From: Myceligenerans crystallogenes
GTDB taxonomy: Bacteria > Actinomycetota > Actinomycetes > Actinomycetales > Cellulomonadaceae
Reading direction: 5' to 3'
Assembly (NCBI RefSeq): GCF_039529775.1
Contig: NZ_BAAANL010000006.1
Coordinates: forward strand, 124,001 to 188,000
DNA length: 64,000 bases
The notes under the pieces are model-generated. The model saw only the letters and a program-made list of their open reading frames with translations, did no database searches and was not told the DNA's origin. Shown piece after piece: positions 34,096-42,338 of the stretch; within the stretch, counting starts at the first letter, position 1; every line of letters begins with the position of its first letter. Made by a program: the position numbers and the translations under genes.

Positions 34096-34548
34096 ATGGA
34101 AGCCCGCCTCAAGAAGATCCACAACTACCTGCCCACCTCCCTGGAGACCCTGCAGGCCGCCGCCGCGCTGCCGCAGGGCCACGGCGTGCCCGGCTCCACG
34201 CTGGAGCTCGTCCACCTGCGCGTCAGCCAGATCAACGGCTGCGGCTGGTGCCTGGAGTACGGGCTCGGGCACGCCAAGGAGTCCGGGCTGACCGACAAGC
34301 AGCTCGTCACGCTCGCGGGCTGGCGCGAGTCGCCGCACTTCTCCGACGCCGAGCGGGCCGCGATCGCCCTGGCCGAGGAGGCCACCCGAATCGCGGACAA
34401 CCCGCGCGCCGTCCCGGACGACGTCTGGGACGAGGCCGCCCGCCACTACGACGAGGAGGCCCTGGCCGCCATCGTGCTGCATGTGGCGATGGTGAACCTC
34501 TGGAACCGGCTGAACGTGACGACCCGCCAGGTCGCCGGAACCTGGTGA
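34096..34548 (+). CDS. Carboxymuconolactone decarboxylase / AhpD-like protein
   Basis: A 150-residue all-helical protein of the CMD family. The redox-type CxxC is present in SQINGCGWCLEYGLGHAK (C49 and C52). Most AhpD-like relatives have a His four residues after the second Cys; here that position is Gly, and a His occurs at +7 instead (H59), so the proton relay may differ. AGGAG lies eight bases before the ATG. It is divergent from an ECF41 sigma factor, the classic pairing, and a near-consensus ECF41 promoter lies between them. The likely function is thiol-dependent peroxide or hydroperoxide handling; decarboxylase activity is not implied. Confidence 0.9.
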   Translation: MEARLKKIHNYLPTSLETLQAAAALPQGHGVPGSTLELVHLRVSQINGCGWCLEYGLGHAKESGLTDKQLVTLAGWRESPHFSDAERAAIALAEEATRIADNPRAVPDDVWDEAARHYDEEALAAIVLHVAMVNLWNRLNVTTRQVAGTW

Positions 34549-34557
34549 CCGCCACGC

Positions 34558-34594
34558 GGCGTCGTCCCGCGGCCCTTGGGCCCGGGACGACGCC
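34558..34594. terminator. Bidirectional terminator hairpin
   Basis: Perfect 12-bp stem (34558-34569 against 34583-34594), left arm GGCGTCGTCCCG, 13-base loop, between the convergent stops at 34548 and 34611. Confidence 0.82.
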
Positions 34595-34610
34595 ACGGCC
34601 GCAGGGCGCG

Positions 34611-36065
34611 CTACTCCTGGTCCGGCACCCTCGGCCCGTCCGCGCGGCCGGTCGCCCCGGAGATCAGCTCATGGATGTCCACGCCCGTCAGCTGCTTGAT
34701 GACACCCCGCCCCTCGCTCAGCACGCTTGCGACGTTCTTGGTGAGCGCGGACGCACCATCGGTGGAGATCACGGTCATGCCCTGCACGTTCCCGATCGGC
34801 TCGGCGGCGGCCCGGACGATCTCCGGCAGACGCTCGATGAGTTCCCGGGTGAGCGCGGCCTCACCGTACTTGCGCAGGGCCTCGGCCTTGGCGTCGGTCG
34901 CGATGGCTTCCGCCCGGCCCTCGGCCTCGGTCGCGGCGGCCCGCGCCTCGCCCTCGGCCTGCAGACCGGCGGCGAGTGCCACCTGCTTGTCACGCTCGGC
35001 CTCACCGGCGCGGCGCATGGCCTCGGCGGCCGCCTCCGCGTCGAGCAGCGCGGCCTTCTTGTTCGCCTCGGCGATGGTGGTGCGCTTGAAGGCGTCGGCC
35101 TGCGTGGCCGCGTTGGCCGCGTCGCGGCGGGCGTTCGCCTCCTGGACCTCGGCGTACGCGCGGGCCTCGGCGGGCTTGCGCACCTCGATGTCCAGGCGCT
35201 CCTGCTCGACCCGGGCCTTCTCCGCCATGGCCTCGCGCTCCTCGACGGCGACCCGCCGGTCCTGCTCGGCGCGGGCGAGCTGGCCGGCCGCGTCGGCCTC
35301 GGCACGCGCACGGTCGGTCTCGGCCTGGATCAGGGCCGACTTCAGGTCGAGTTCCTTCTGCCGCTCGGCGATCTGCTCCGCCGCCGCGATGGCGGCGAAC
35401 TCCGAGGCGCGCCTCGCCTCCGCCTCGGAGATCTCGGCGAGCTGCCGCACACGGGCCGCCTCGGCACGGCCGAGGTTCGCCAGGTAGTCCGAGCCCGGCG
35501 TGGAGATATCCGAGATGTTGAGGATGTCGATCTGCAGGCCCTGTTCGGCCAGGTCCAGCTTGGTGGACTGCACGACGCGGTCCGACAGGCCCTTGCGGTC
35601 GGAGATGATCTCCTCGATCGTCATGTCACCGACGATCGACCGCAGCGACCCCTCCAGGGCCTCCTTGATGATGTCGGTCAGGGCGTTCTGCTGCGACAGG
35701 AAGCGCTGGGCCGCCCGGCGCACACCCTCGTCGTCGCCCCGCACCTTGAAGTTCACCGACGCCTTGATCGCGATCTTGATGCGGTTCGAGTCCACGCCCT
35801 CGATCGTGATCCCGATCTGCCGCTGCTCCAGCGAGATCGGGAAGCCTTGCTGCAGCACGGGCCAGACGACCGTGCGGCCGCCGATCACGACCTTCTGGTT
35901 CGCGAGATCGGCCTCGCGCTTGCCGGCGCCGCGCCCGACGACGATCAGCGCCTGGTTCGGCGGCACGCGCCGCACGCGGCTGGCCGCGAACGCCAGCAGG
36001 ACGACGAGCGCGACGACGACGCCGAGCGTCACGAGCGCTCCGGAGAGCAGGGGGTCCAGGGGCAT
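34611..36065 (-). CDS. floT: Flotillin-like SPFH/band-7 membrane scaffold protein
   Basis: A 484-residue flotillin. An N-terminal hydrophobic segment (GALVTLGVVVALVVLLAFAAS, about 9-29) anchors it; the SPFH/PHB domain follows (about 35-215: QALIVVGRGAG, SVNFKVRGDDEGV, FLSQQNALTDIIKEALEGSLRSIVGDMTIEEI). Then comes a long Ala/Glu/Arg-rich coiled coil (about 215-415) and a C-terminal oligomerisation region (GMTVISTDGASALTKNVASVLSEG). Flotillins organise functional membrane microdomains. AAGGAG precedes the ATG. It starts four bases after the stop of an NfeD-like gene, the typical bacterial NfeD-flotillin operon. The symbol follows the Bacillus homologue. Confidence 0.92.
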   Translation of the reverse strand: MPLDPLLSGALVTLGVVVALVVLLAFAASRVRRVPPNQALIVVGRGAGKREADLANQKVVIGGRTVVWPVLQQGFPISLEQRQIGITIEGVDSNRIKIAIKASVNFKVRGDDEGVRRAAQRFLSQQNALTDIIKEALEGSLRSIVGDMTIEEIISDRKGLSDRVVQSTKLDLAEQGLQIDILNISDISTPGSDYLANLGRAEAARVRQLAEISEAEARRASEFAAIAAAEQIAERQKELDLKSALIQAETDRARAEADAAGQLARAEQDRRVAVEEREAMAEKARVEQERLDIEVRKPAEARAYAEVQEANARRDAANAATQADAFKRTTIAEANKKAALLDAEAAAEAMRRAGEAERDKQVALAAGLQAEGEARAAATEAEGRAEAIATDAKAEALRKYGEAALTRELIERLPEIVRAAAEPIGNVQGMTVISTDGASALTKNVASVLSEGRGVIKQLTGVDIHELISGATGRADGPRVPDQE

Positions 36066-36069
36066 GCTT

Positions 36070-36432
36070 TCACTCCTTGGTCTGGGGTGGTGTGGCCGGG
36101 TTCGTCAGCGGGTGCGGCGCGACCTTCACCCGGCCGCCGTGCTGTTCGACGACGACGATCCGGGTCCCTCGCGCGATCGCGGAGTCGGCGACCGCGATCC
36201 GGGTCTCCAGCTCCCCGTCGAGGGACACCTCGCCGTGCGGCCGGGACTCGTGCGCGGGGGCGATCCCGGACGCGACGATCCCCTGCACACCTTCGACGGT
36301 GCGCGGCAGGGCGTCGTCCTCGCGGAGCCTGCGGAGCATCGTCGTCATCACTGCGATGACGCCGATCCCGATCACGATGACGCCGATCGCGCCGGCCAGC
36401 GCCACTCCGGCGTTGATCGATCCGTCGGGCAT
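36070..36432 (-). CDS. NfeD-like membrane protein with OB-fold domain
   Basis: A 120-residue partner of flotillin. One transmembrane helix (AGVALAGAIGVIVIGIGVIAVMTT, about 8-31) is followed by an NfeD-type OB domain (about 45-115: VEGVQGIVASGIAPAHE, GEVSLDGELETRIAV, IARGTRIVVVEQHGGRVKVAPH). Such short NfeD proteins (here without the long protease-linked form) are the usual upstream partner of flotillin and are thought to assist its assembly. GAGGAGT is six bases upstream of the ATG. The 162-bp region to the divergent reductase gene presumably holds both promoters; a TACCGT hexamer lies at about 36465. Confidence 0.87.
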   Translation of the reverse strand: MPDGSINAGVALAGAIGVIVIGIGVIAVMTTMLRRLREDDALPRTVEGVQGIVASGIAPAHESRPHGEVSLDGELETRIAVADSAIARGTRIVVVEQHGGRVKVAPHPLTNPATPPQTKE

Positions 36433-36594
36433 ACCACTCCTCACGAGACGGTCCGGGGTAAGAACGGTACTCCGTCCATGACCGTCACCAGCGAAAACCC
36501 GCAGCATTTCACCCGCCGCCCGGGCCGGCGGGCGGGGCGGCGCGGGCCCGGACACGCCGGTCGCGGGCCGCGGGATGTGCGGCAGGATGGGGCC

Positions 36595-37647
36595 ATGCCT
36601 CTTGCCTCCCGCTATCTCGCCGCCGAGGATCGCTACGATTCGATGACCTACCGCCGCACCGGGCGGTCCGGCCTTGACCTGCCCGCGCTGTCGCTCGGGC
36701 TGTGGCACAACTTCGGCGACACCACCCCGTTCGACACCCAGCGCAGCGTGCTGCGCCGGGCGTTCGACCTGGGGATCACGCATTTCGACCTGGCGAACAA
36801 CTACGGCCCGGCCGCGGGCTCGGCCGAGGAGAACTTCGGCCGTCACCTGGCGGCTGACCTGGCGCCGTACCGTGACGAGCTGATCATCTCCAGCAAGGCC
36901 GGCTACGACATGTGGCCCGGGCCGTACGGCGACCACGGGTCGCGGAAGTACCTGGTCGCGAGCCTGGACCAGTCGCTGCGCCGGATGGGGCTGGACTACG
37001 TCGACATCTTCTACCACCACCGGCCGGACCCGGCCACGCCGCTGGAGGAGACCATGGGCGCGCTCGCCCAGGTGGTCCGCCAGGGCAAGGCGCTGTACGC
37101 GGGCGTCTCGAACTACAGCCCGGCGCGGACCCGCGAGGCCGCCCGGATCCTCGCCGACCTGGGCGTGCCGCTGCTGATCCACCAGCCGTCGTACTCGATG
37201 TTCAACCGGCACGTCGAGGACCCGGCCCACGTGGACGGCTACGACGGCGAGCAGAGCGAGTCGCTGCTCGACGTCGTCGGCGATCTCGGCGTCGGCACGA
37301 TCGTGTTCTCGCCGCTCCACCAGGGGATGCTGACCGGGCGCTACCTGGGCGGGTCGGCGCCCGAGGGCTCCCGCGCGGCGCGGCCGGACTCGCCGTTCCT
37401 GTCCTCGGGCAACCTCACGGAGGACTACCTGACGCGTGCCCGCGCCCTGAACGAGATCGCCGCCGGCCGCGGGCAGACCCTCGCGCAGCTGGCCCTGACC
37501 TGGGTGCTGCGCGACGAGCGGGTCACGTCGGCCCTGATCGGCGCGTCCTCGGTGAAGCAGCTGGAGGACAACGTGGGCGCCCTGACGGCCGCCCCGCTCA
37601 CCCCGGAGGAGATCGCGGCCGTCGAGCCGCACGCCCGCCCCCTGTGA
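36595..37647 (+). CDS. Aldo/keto reductase, L-glyceraldehyde-3-phosphate reductase (YghZ) type
   Basis: A 350-residue NADPH-dependent reductase, close in pattern to E. coli YghZ and to voltage-channel beta-subunit-like AKRs. The opening RYDSMTYRRTGRSGLDLPALSLGLWHNFG, tetrad residues Asp/Tyr in FDLANNYGP, Lys in IISSKAGYDMWPGPYGDHGSRKYL and His in IFYHHRPDP, and the SPLHQGMLTGRYL motif are all present. YghZ relatives detoxify methylglyoxal and reduce L-glyceraldehyde 3-phosphate. AGGATGGGG lies before the ATG at 36595. It is monocistronic and ends before a short terminator shared with the PL11 gene. Confidence 0.92.
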   Translation: MPLASRYLAAEDRYDSMTYRRTGRSGLDLPALSLGLWHNFGDTTPFDTQRSVLRRAFDLGITHFDLANNYGPAAGSAEENFGRHLAADLAPYRDELIISSKAGYDMWPGPYGDHGSRKYLVASLDQSLRRMGLDYVDIFYHHRPDPATPLEETMGALAQVVRQGKALYAGVSNYSPARTREAARILADLGVPLLIHQPSYSMFNRHVEDPAHVDGYDGEQSESLLDVVGDLGVGTIVFSPLHQGMLTGRYLGGSAPEGSRAARPDSPFLSSGNLTEDYLTRARALNEIAAGRGQTLAQLALTWVLRDERVTSALIGASSVKQLEDNVGALTAAPLTPEEIAAVEPHARPL

Positions 37648-37658
37648 CGAGCGACGTC

Positions 37659-37680
37659 GCGCCCCACCGTCGTGGGGCGC
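37659..37680. terminator. Bidirectional terminator hairpin
   Basis: Perfect 9-bp stem (37659-37667 against 37672-37680), GCGCCCCAC with loop CGTC, between the convergent stops at 37647 and 37702. Confidence 0.72.
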
Positions 37681-37701
37681 GCCGCCGCTCGCGGGGGCCG
37701 G

Positions 37702-40056
37702 TCAGTCGTTCGGGGCCTCGACGACCCTGATCGACGGGGCCGGCGGGGTCGACATGCCCTGACCCAGGTAGTACGACGTGTGCGGCGGCTGGTTGTAGGC
37801 CATGTTCTGGCCCGCCACCTGGACGCGGTACGCCGGGTCGCTCAGCAGGGTGCGCAGGCGGTGGCTCGTCACGTCGGTCGTCGTGAAGATCCGCAGCGCG
37901 TCCGACGACGTCGTCCGGTACACGAGCTCCTCGCGCCAGTCACCGAACAGGTCCGCCTGGATCGCCGGGTTCCGCTTGGTCCCGTTGTTGGTCAGCGTCC
38001 CGCTGAAGGTGCGCAGCGTCGTCAGGGACGACGACGAGGGGTTCCACTTCCCGACGAACGGGGTGCCGCCGTCGGCGATCTCCCGCAGCAGGTCGCCGTC
38101 CCACCAGGTGACGAAGTTCGCCACGGGCGCCGACCCGCTGACCGTCGCCCCGGAGACCGAGTGCACGTCCGACGTCGTGGAGTCCCACGCCTCCGCGCCC
38201 ACGGTGCGCCCGTCGATGTCGGCGGCCGCGCCCCGCCCGGTGTCCGCGCCGGCCGACGTCGACCAGATCACCGCTCCGGTCCGCGCGTCGCGGAACGTCG
38301 AGCCCCGGTTGCCCGAGCAGCTCATGCACTCGTGCACCGCGAACACCTCCAGGCCCGCGCGGCCCGGGTTCAGGTCGCCGACGTGCAGCGCGTCGCCGTG
38401 ACCCAGGCGCGTGGTGTAGAGCGGGCTGCCGGTGTCGTCGAGCGTCATCGAGCCGTAGACGATCTCGTCGCGGCCGTCGGCGTCGACGTCGGCCACCGAG
38501 AACTGGTGGTTGCCCTGACCGGCGTACTGGCTGCCGGACACGTCCGAGTCGAACAGCCAGCGCCGGGTGAGGTTCGTGCCGTCGAAGTCCCAGGCCGCGA
38601 CCGTCGAGCGGGTGTAGTAGCCGCGGGCGAAGATCGCGCTCGGCCGGGAGCCGTCGAGGTACGCGACCCCGGCGAGGAACCGGTCGACCCGGTTGCCGTA
38701 CGAGTCGCCCCAGTTGCTGACGGTCCCGCGGCCCGGGCTGTAGTTCTCGGTGTCGATCGCCGCACCGGTCCGCCCGTCGAACACCGTGAGGAACTCGGGC
38801 CCCGACAGGATGTAGCCGCCCGAGTTCCGGTGGTCCGCCGTGGAGCTGCCGATCACCTGACCGGTCCCCGAACGGGTCCCGTCGGCGGTCTTCGCCATGA
38901 CCTCGGCGTAGCCGTCGGAGTTCAGGTCGAAGACCACCAGCTGCGTGTAGTGGGCACCGGCGCGGATGTTGCGCCCCAGGTCGATGCGCCACAGCCGCGT
39001 GCCGTCCAGCTTGTACGCGTCCAGGTACACGTTCCCGGTGTAGCCGGACTGGCTGTTGTCCTTCGCGTTGGACGGGTCCCACTTCACCACGTACTCCAGG
39101 ACGCCGTCGCCGTTGAGGTCGCCCACGGCGACGTCGTTCGCGGAGTAGGTGTAGGACACGCCGTCCGGCGTCGTCCCGCCCGACGGCTTCTGCAGCGGGA
39201 TGTCCTTCGACCCGCCCGACGCCCACGGTGTGAACGACGGCGTCGCCCATGACTCCACCCCGTCCACCACCTGCGCGATGCGGTACGACGACGACGAGCT
39301 GCCACCGGCGTCCAGGTAGTTCGTGGCGCCGGTGACCGTGGCGACCGCCGTCGAGCCCCGGTAGACCTTGAACTGGATGCCCGAGGGGTCGTTGCCCAGG
39401 AAGCGCCAGCCGACGTAGACGCCGCCCGAGACCGGGACCGCGACGGGCGCGCGGTCGAGGTCCTCCGCGGCGCGGCCGGTGCCCGGGGACGACGGCGTCG
39501 GGGTCGGCGTCGAACCGCCGCCCTGACGGGTGATCTCGACCGCGTTGAGGATGTTGGTGCGGCCCCCCACGAGGATGTCCAGGCGGCCGTCCGTGACCTG
39601 CAGGTCGTCGTAGGTGGTCGTCGCGACCGTGGAACCGCTCGCGGTGAGGCGGCGGCTCCCGGTGGACTCGGTGACGAAGTCCGTCTCGGCCGAGCCGCCG
39701 CCCTCCGCGACGGTCAGCTTCACGTCGTAGGTGCCGGCGGGCAGGTCGACCCGGAAGTACCAGTCCTCGCCGTAGCCGATCCAGTCGCGCGCCACCCCGG
39801 CGGGCGTGCCGCGGTCACGCGTGATCTGGCCCGTGGACGTGATGCCGTAGCCGTTGCTCGCGTGGAGCGTGGTCAGGTTGACGCCCGTCCAGCCGGACTC
39901 GACGGGGTCGGACGCGCCGCCCAGGTCGAAGCGGTAGACGCCGGTGTCGTCCCCGGGGACGGCCGCCGTCGCCGATCCGACCGCGATCACCCCCAGGGGC
40001 ACGGCCACCGCGGTGGCCGCGATGAGTGCGGTCAGCGACCGCCTTCGTGTACGCAT
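37702..40056 (-). CDS. Secreted rhamnogalacturonan lyase, PL11
   Basis: A 784-residue exported pectin enzyme. Signal peptide about 1-31 (TALIAATAVAVPLGVIAVGSATA). Residues about 38-178 form a malectin/galactose-binding-like module (YRFDLGGA, RVDLPAGTYDVKLTVAEG) joined by a Pro/Thr/Ser linker to the PL11 domain (about 200-784), an eight-bladed propeller with Ca-binding repeats such as VAVGDLNGDGVLEYVVKWD, VVFDLNSDGYAEVMAK and VADVDADGRDEIVYG. It should cleave the rhamnogalacturonan-I backbone by beta-elimination. GGGAGAGC precedes the ATG. No transporter or unsaturated rhamnogalacturonyl hydrolase is adjacent, so product use must be encoded elsewhere. Confidence 0.93.
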   Translation of the reverse strand: MRTRRRSLTALIAATAVAVPLGVIAVGSATAAVPGDDTGVYRFDLGGASDPVESGWTGVNLTTLHASNGYGITSTGQITRDRGTPAGVARDWIGYGEDWYFRVDLPAGTYDVKLTVAEGGGSAETDFVTESTGSRRLTASGSTVATTTYDDLQVTDGRLDILVGGRTNILNAVEITRQGGGSTPTPTPSSPGTGRAAEDLDRAPVAVPVSGGVYVGWRFLGNDPSGIQFKVYRGSTAVATVTGATNYLDAGGSSSSSYRIAQVVDGVESWATPSFTPWASGGSKDIPLQKPSGGTTPDGVSYTYSANDVAVGDLNGDGVLEYVVKWDPSNAKDNSQSGYTGNVYLDAYKLDGTRLWRIDLGRNIRAGAHYTQLVVFDLNSDGYAEVMAKTADGTRSGTGQVIGSSTADHRNSGGYILSGPEFLTVFDGRTGAAIDTENYSPGRGTVSNWGDSYGNRVDRFLAGVAYLDGSRPSAIFARGYYTRSTVAAWDFDGTNLTRRWLFDSDVSGSQYAGQGNHQFSVADVDADGRDEIVYGSMTLDDTGSPLYTTRLGHGDALHVGDLNPGRAGLEVFAVHECMSCSGNRGSTFRDARTGAVIWSTSAGADTGRGAAADIDGRTVGAEAWDSTTSDVHSVSGATVSGSAPVANFVTWWDGDLLREIADGGTPFVGKWNPSSSSLTTLRTFSGTLTNNGTKRNPAIQADLFGDWREELVYRTTSSDALRIFTTTDVTSHRLRTLLSDPAYRVQVAGQNMAYNQPPHTSYYLGQGMSTPPAPSIRVVEAPND

Positions 40057-40372
40057 GATGCTCTCCCGATCGCCATTGATGTGTGGGACGAGGTAATGAA
40101 AGGATTCAAAACCTCGTGCACGAGTGTGGCGGAGGGCGCAAGAATCCCCAACCGGCTAAACGTTACGGATGACGCCTTCGATGCCATATCAGCCGTCACG
40201 ACACGCTGCCTTGGCACACCACACCGTGCGCGCGGGGCAGGCCGAAGGCACCCGGGGCACCCCCTCGGTGCCGCCGCGCACAGTTCCCGGCACGCCGTGC
40301 CGGGAACCGCCCCGTCGGCTTCAGTGAGGGGCACCGGGGCGGCTCCTTCGCCCCGTGCGGGAGGAGATCGTG
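40057..40372. other. 316-bp gene-free region between PL11 and the EIIB-like gene
   Basis: Divergent upstream region. It is AT-richer than its surroundings near the PL11 start. A perfect 11-bp hairpin lies at 40283-40307 (listed separately). I see no open frame with an SD and no promoter that stands out. Confidence 0.6.
40283..40307. other. Perfect hairpin in the leader of the EIIB-like gene
   Basis: An 11-bp stem, GTTCCCGGCAC (40283-40293) with its complement (40297-40307) and loop GCC, 65 bases before the EIIB-like start. There is no plus-strand gene upstream to terminate, so it may be a leader structure or a terminator for an unseen small transcript. Confidence 0.5.
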
Positions 40373-40606
40373 ATGGACAGCAAGGCCCGGCGGATCGTCG
40401 CCGCCCTCGGCGGCATCGCCAACGTCGCCGGCGTCGAGGGACGCACGCCCCGGCTCCGCGCGGACATCACGGACCTGGGCAAGGTCGACCTCGCGGCCCT
40501 GCGCGCCGCCGACACGCACGGCCTGTTCAAGTCCGGCTCGACCCTCGAGATCCACGTCGGGGACGACGCCGGCCGGGTGGCCGCCGAGATCGCGCAGATG
40601 CGGTGA
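40373..40606 (+). CDS. Stand-alone glucose-PTS EIIB-like domain without the phosphocysteine
   Basis: A 77-residue protein that follows the EIIB domain of the glucose PTS family almost end to end: KARRIVAALGGIANVAGVEG, TPRLRADITDLGKVDLAALRA, HGLFKSGSTLEIHVGDDAGRVAAEIAQM. In EIIB the phosphorylated cysteine lies in DACITRLR; the aligned residues here are EGRTPRLR, so the cysteine is replaced by Arg and cannot carry phosphate. No EIIC, EIIA, HPr or EI gene is nearby. GGGAGGAG lies seven bases upstream of the ATG (a GTG just before is possible), which supports expression. It may be a regulator that binds a PTS partner or sugar, or a relic (inference). Confidence 0.72.
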   Translation: MDSKARRIVAALGGIANVAGVEGRTPRLRADITDLGKVDLAALRAADTHGLFKSGSTLEIHVGDDAGRVAAEIAQMR

Positions 40607-40651
40607 GCGCAGCTGCGGTGACCGGCACCGCCGGCACCGGCCCTGCCCGGG

Positions 40652-42256
40652 TCAGTCCGCGGGCCCCCCGCCCACCCCGTCCGCGATGAGCGGCTCCAGC
40701 GAGATCCCCGGCCGGTCGCGCTGCACGCTGCGCATCCGCCACACGTCCCGGAACAGCGCGAGCAGCGTCCCGTCGGCCCGCCGCACGATCTCCGTCCCCG
40801 CGGCCTGGGCGACCACCGGCGCATCTTCCGCCGACACCAGCCGCGCCACCGACAGGTCCAGGTGCTCCAGCACCACCGGCGCGCCGAACTCGTGCTCCAT
40901 CCGGTGCGTCGCCACCTCGAACTGCAGCGGCCCGACGGCGGCCAGGATCGGCGTCGCATCCCCGCGCAGCTCGCTGACCAGGATCTGCACCACGCCCTCC
41001 TGCTGCAGCTGCGCGATGCCCTTGCGGAACTTCTTCGACTGCCCGGGGTCCTTGACCCGCGCGAGCGCGAAGTGCTCCGGCGCGAACGCCGGCATCGGCG
41101 GGAACCGCACGGCCGGGCCGTCCGGCTCGAACAGCGAGTCCCCCACCGCGAGCACGCTGGCGTTCACGAGGCCGACGACGTCGCCGGGGAACGCCTCCTC
41201 GATCGTCTCCCGGTCCCGGCCGAACACCTGCAGCGCGTACTTGGTGGCGAACGGGCGCCCGCTGCGCTCGTGCGTGACGGTCATCCCCCGCTCGAACCGG
41301 CCGGAGCACACGCGCACGAACGCGACGTGGTCCCGGTGCTTCTTGTCCATGCCGGCCTGCATCTTGAACACGAACCCGCTGAACGGGGCGTCCAGCTCGC
41401 GCACTGCGGCGCGCTCCGCGGCGCCGTCGCCGCGCAGGTCGGGACGGGCCGACGGCGCCGGGGCGAGCTCGACGATCGTGTCCAGCAGCTGCCGCACGCC
41501 GATGTTCGCCAGCGCCGCGCCGAACAGCAGCGGCGTCGTCCGGCCGGCCAGGAACGACGCGACGTCCGGGGCGTCCAGCAGCCCGGCGCCGTCGGCCGCG
41601 TCGGCGTAGTCCCCGCCGAACTGCTCGCGCGCGGCGGCGGCGGGGATCCGCGTCTCGGCGGCGATCTTCGCGCCGCCGGGCGCGCGCTCGTAGGTGTGGA
41701 CGTCGCCGGTGGGTATATCGAGCAGCCCGAGGAACCGGCCCGCCTCCCCGATCGGCCAGTTCAGGGGCGTGGGCGGCAGGTCGATGCGCTCGGACAGCTC
41801 GTCGCAGAGCTCGAGCGCCTCCTTGCCGGGCCGGTCCCACTTGTTGATCAGGGTGATGACGGGCACGCCGCGGCGGCGGCACACCTCGAACAGCTTGAGG
41901 GTCTGGGGTTCGAGGCCCTTGGCGGAGTCGAGCAGCATGACGGCGGCGTCCACCGCGGTCAGGACGCGGTACGTGTCCTCGGAGAAGTCCGCGTGGCCGG
42001 GCGTGTCCAGCAGGTTGATGATCACGTCGCCGTACGTGAGCTGCAGCGCGGCCGACGTGATGGAGATGCCGCGCTCCTGCTCCATCTCCATCCAGTCCGA
42101 GACGACGCCGGCCCGGTCCCCCTTGCCGTGCACGGCACCGGCGGTCTCGATCGCCTTCGCGTGCAGGGCCAGCGCCTCGGTGAGCGTGGACTTGCCGGCG
42201 TCGGGGTGGGAGATGACGGCGATGCTGCGCCGTCGCGCCGCCTCGTGCAGCACCAC
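40652..42256 (-). CDS. prfC: Peptide chain release factor 3
   Basis: A 534-residue translational GTPase that recycles class-1 release factors from the ribosome after termination. G-motifs: SHPDAGKSTL (G1), RGISITSAALQL (G2), DTPGHADFSEDTYR (G3) and NKWDRPGKEAL (G4). RF3-specific segments SGFVFKMQAGMDKKHRDHVAFVRVCSG and FEVATHRMEHEFGAPV follow, and full length is preserved. It starts with tandem GTG codons (42256 or 42253) after AGGAGG. A short Gly/Pro tail follows the conserved end. It converges on the EIIB-like gene with 45 bases between stops. Confidence 0.95.
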   Translation of the reverse strand: MVLHEAARRRSIAVISHPDAGKSTLTEALALHAKAIETAGAVHGKGDRAGVVSDWMEMEQERGISITSAALQLTYGDVIINLLDTPGHADFSEDTYRVLTAVDAAVMLLDSAKGLEPQTLKLFEVCRRRGVPVITLINKWDRPGKEALELCDELSERIDLPPTPLNWPIGEAGRFLGLLDIPTGDVHTYERAPGGAKIAAETRIPAAAAREQFGGDYADAADGAGLLDAPDVASFLAGRTTPLLFGAALANIGVRQLLDTIVELAPAPSARPDLRGDGAAERAAVRELDAPFSGFVFKMQAGMDKKHRDHVAFVRVCSGRFERGMTVTHERSGRPFATKYALQVFGRDRETIEEAFPGDVVGLVNASVLAVGDSLFEPDGPAVRFPPMPAFAPEHFALARVKDPGQSKKFRKGIAQLQQEGVVQILVSELRGDATPILAAVGPLQFEVATHRMEHEFGAPVVLEHLDLSVARLVSAEDAPVVAQAAGTEIVRRADGTLLALFRDVWRMRSVQRDRPGISLEPLIADGVGGGPAD

Positions 42257-42338
42257 AGGGAACCTCCTGGAGAGAGAACTGGGGAGAGAAGCGGTCCGGA
42301 GCGGACCGGCACACCAGCCTACGCGGCCGTCCGCGAGA

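Noticed and set aside
40166..40185. TAAACGTTAC upstream of the PL11 gene, and a GGTAACGTTGG near 26238, as LacI operators
   Set aside because: Only the central six bases are palindromic; a hexamer of this kind is expected a few times by chance in a window of this size.
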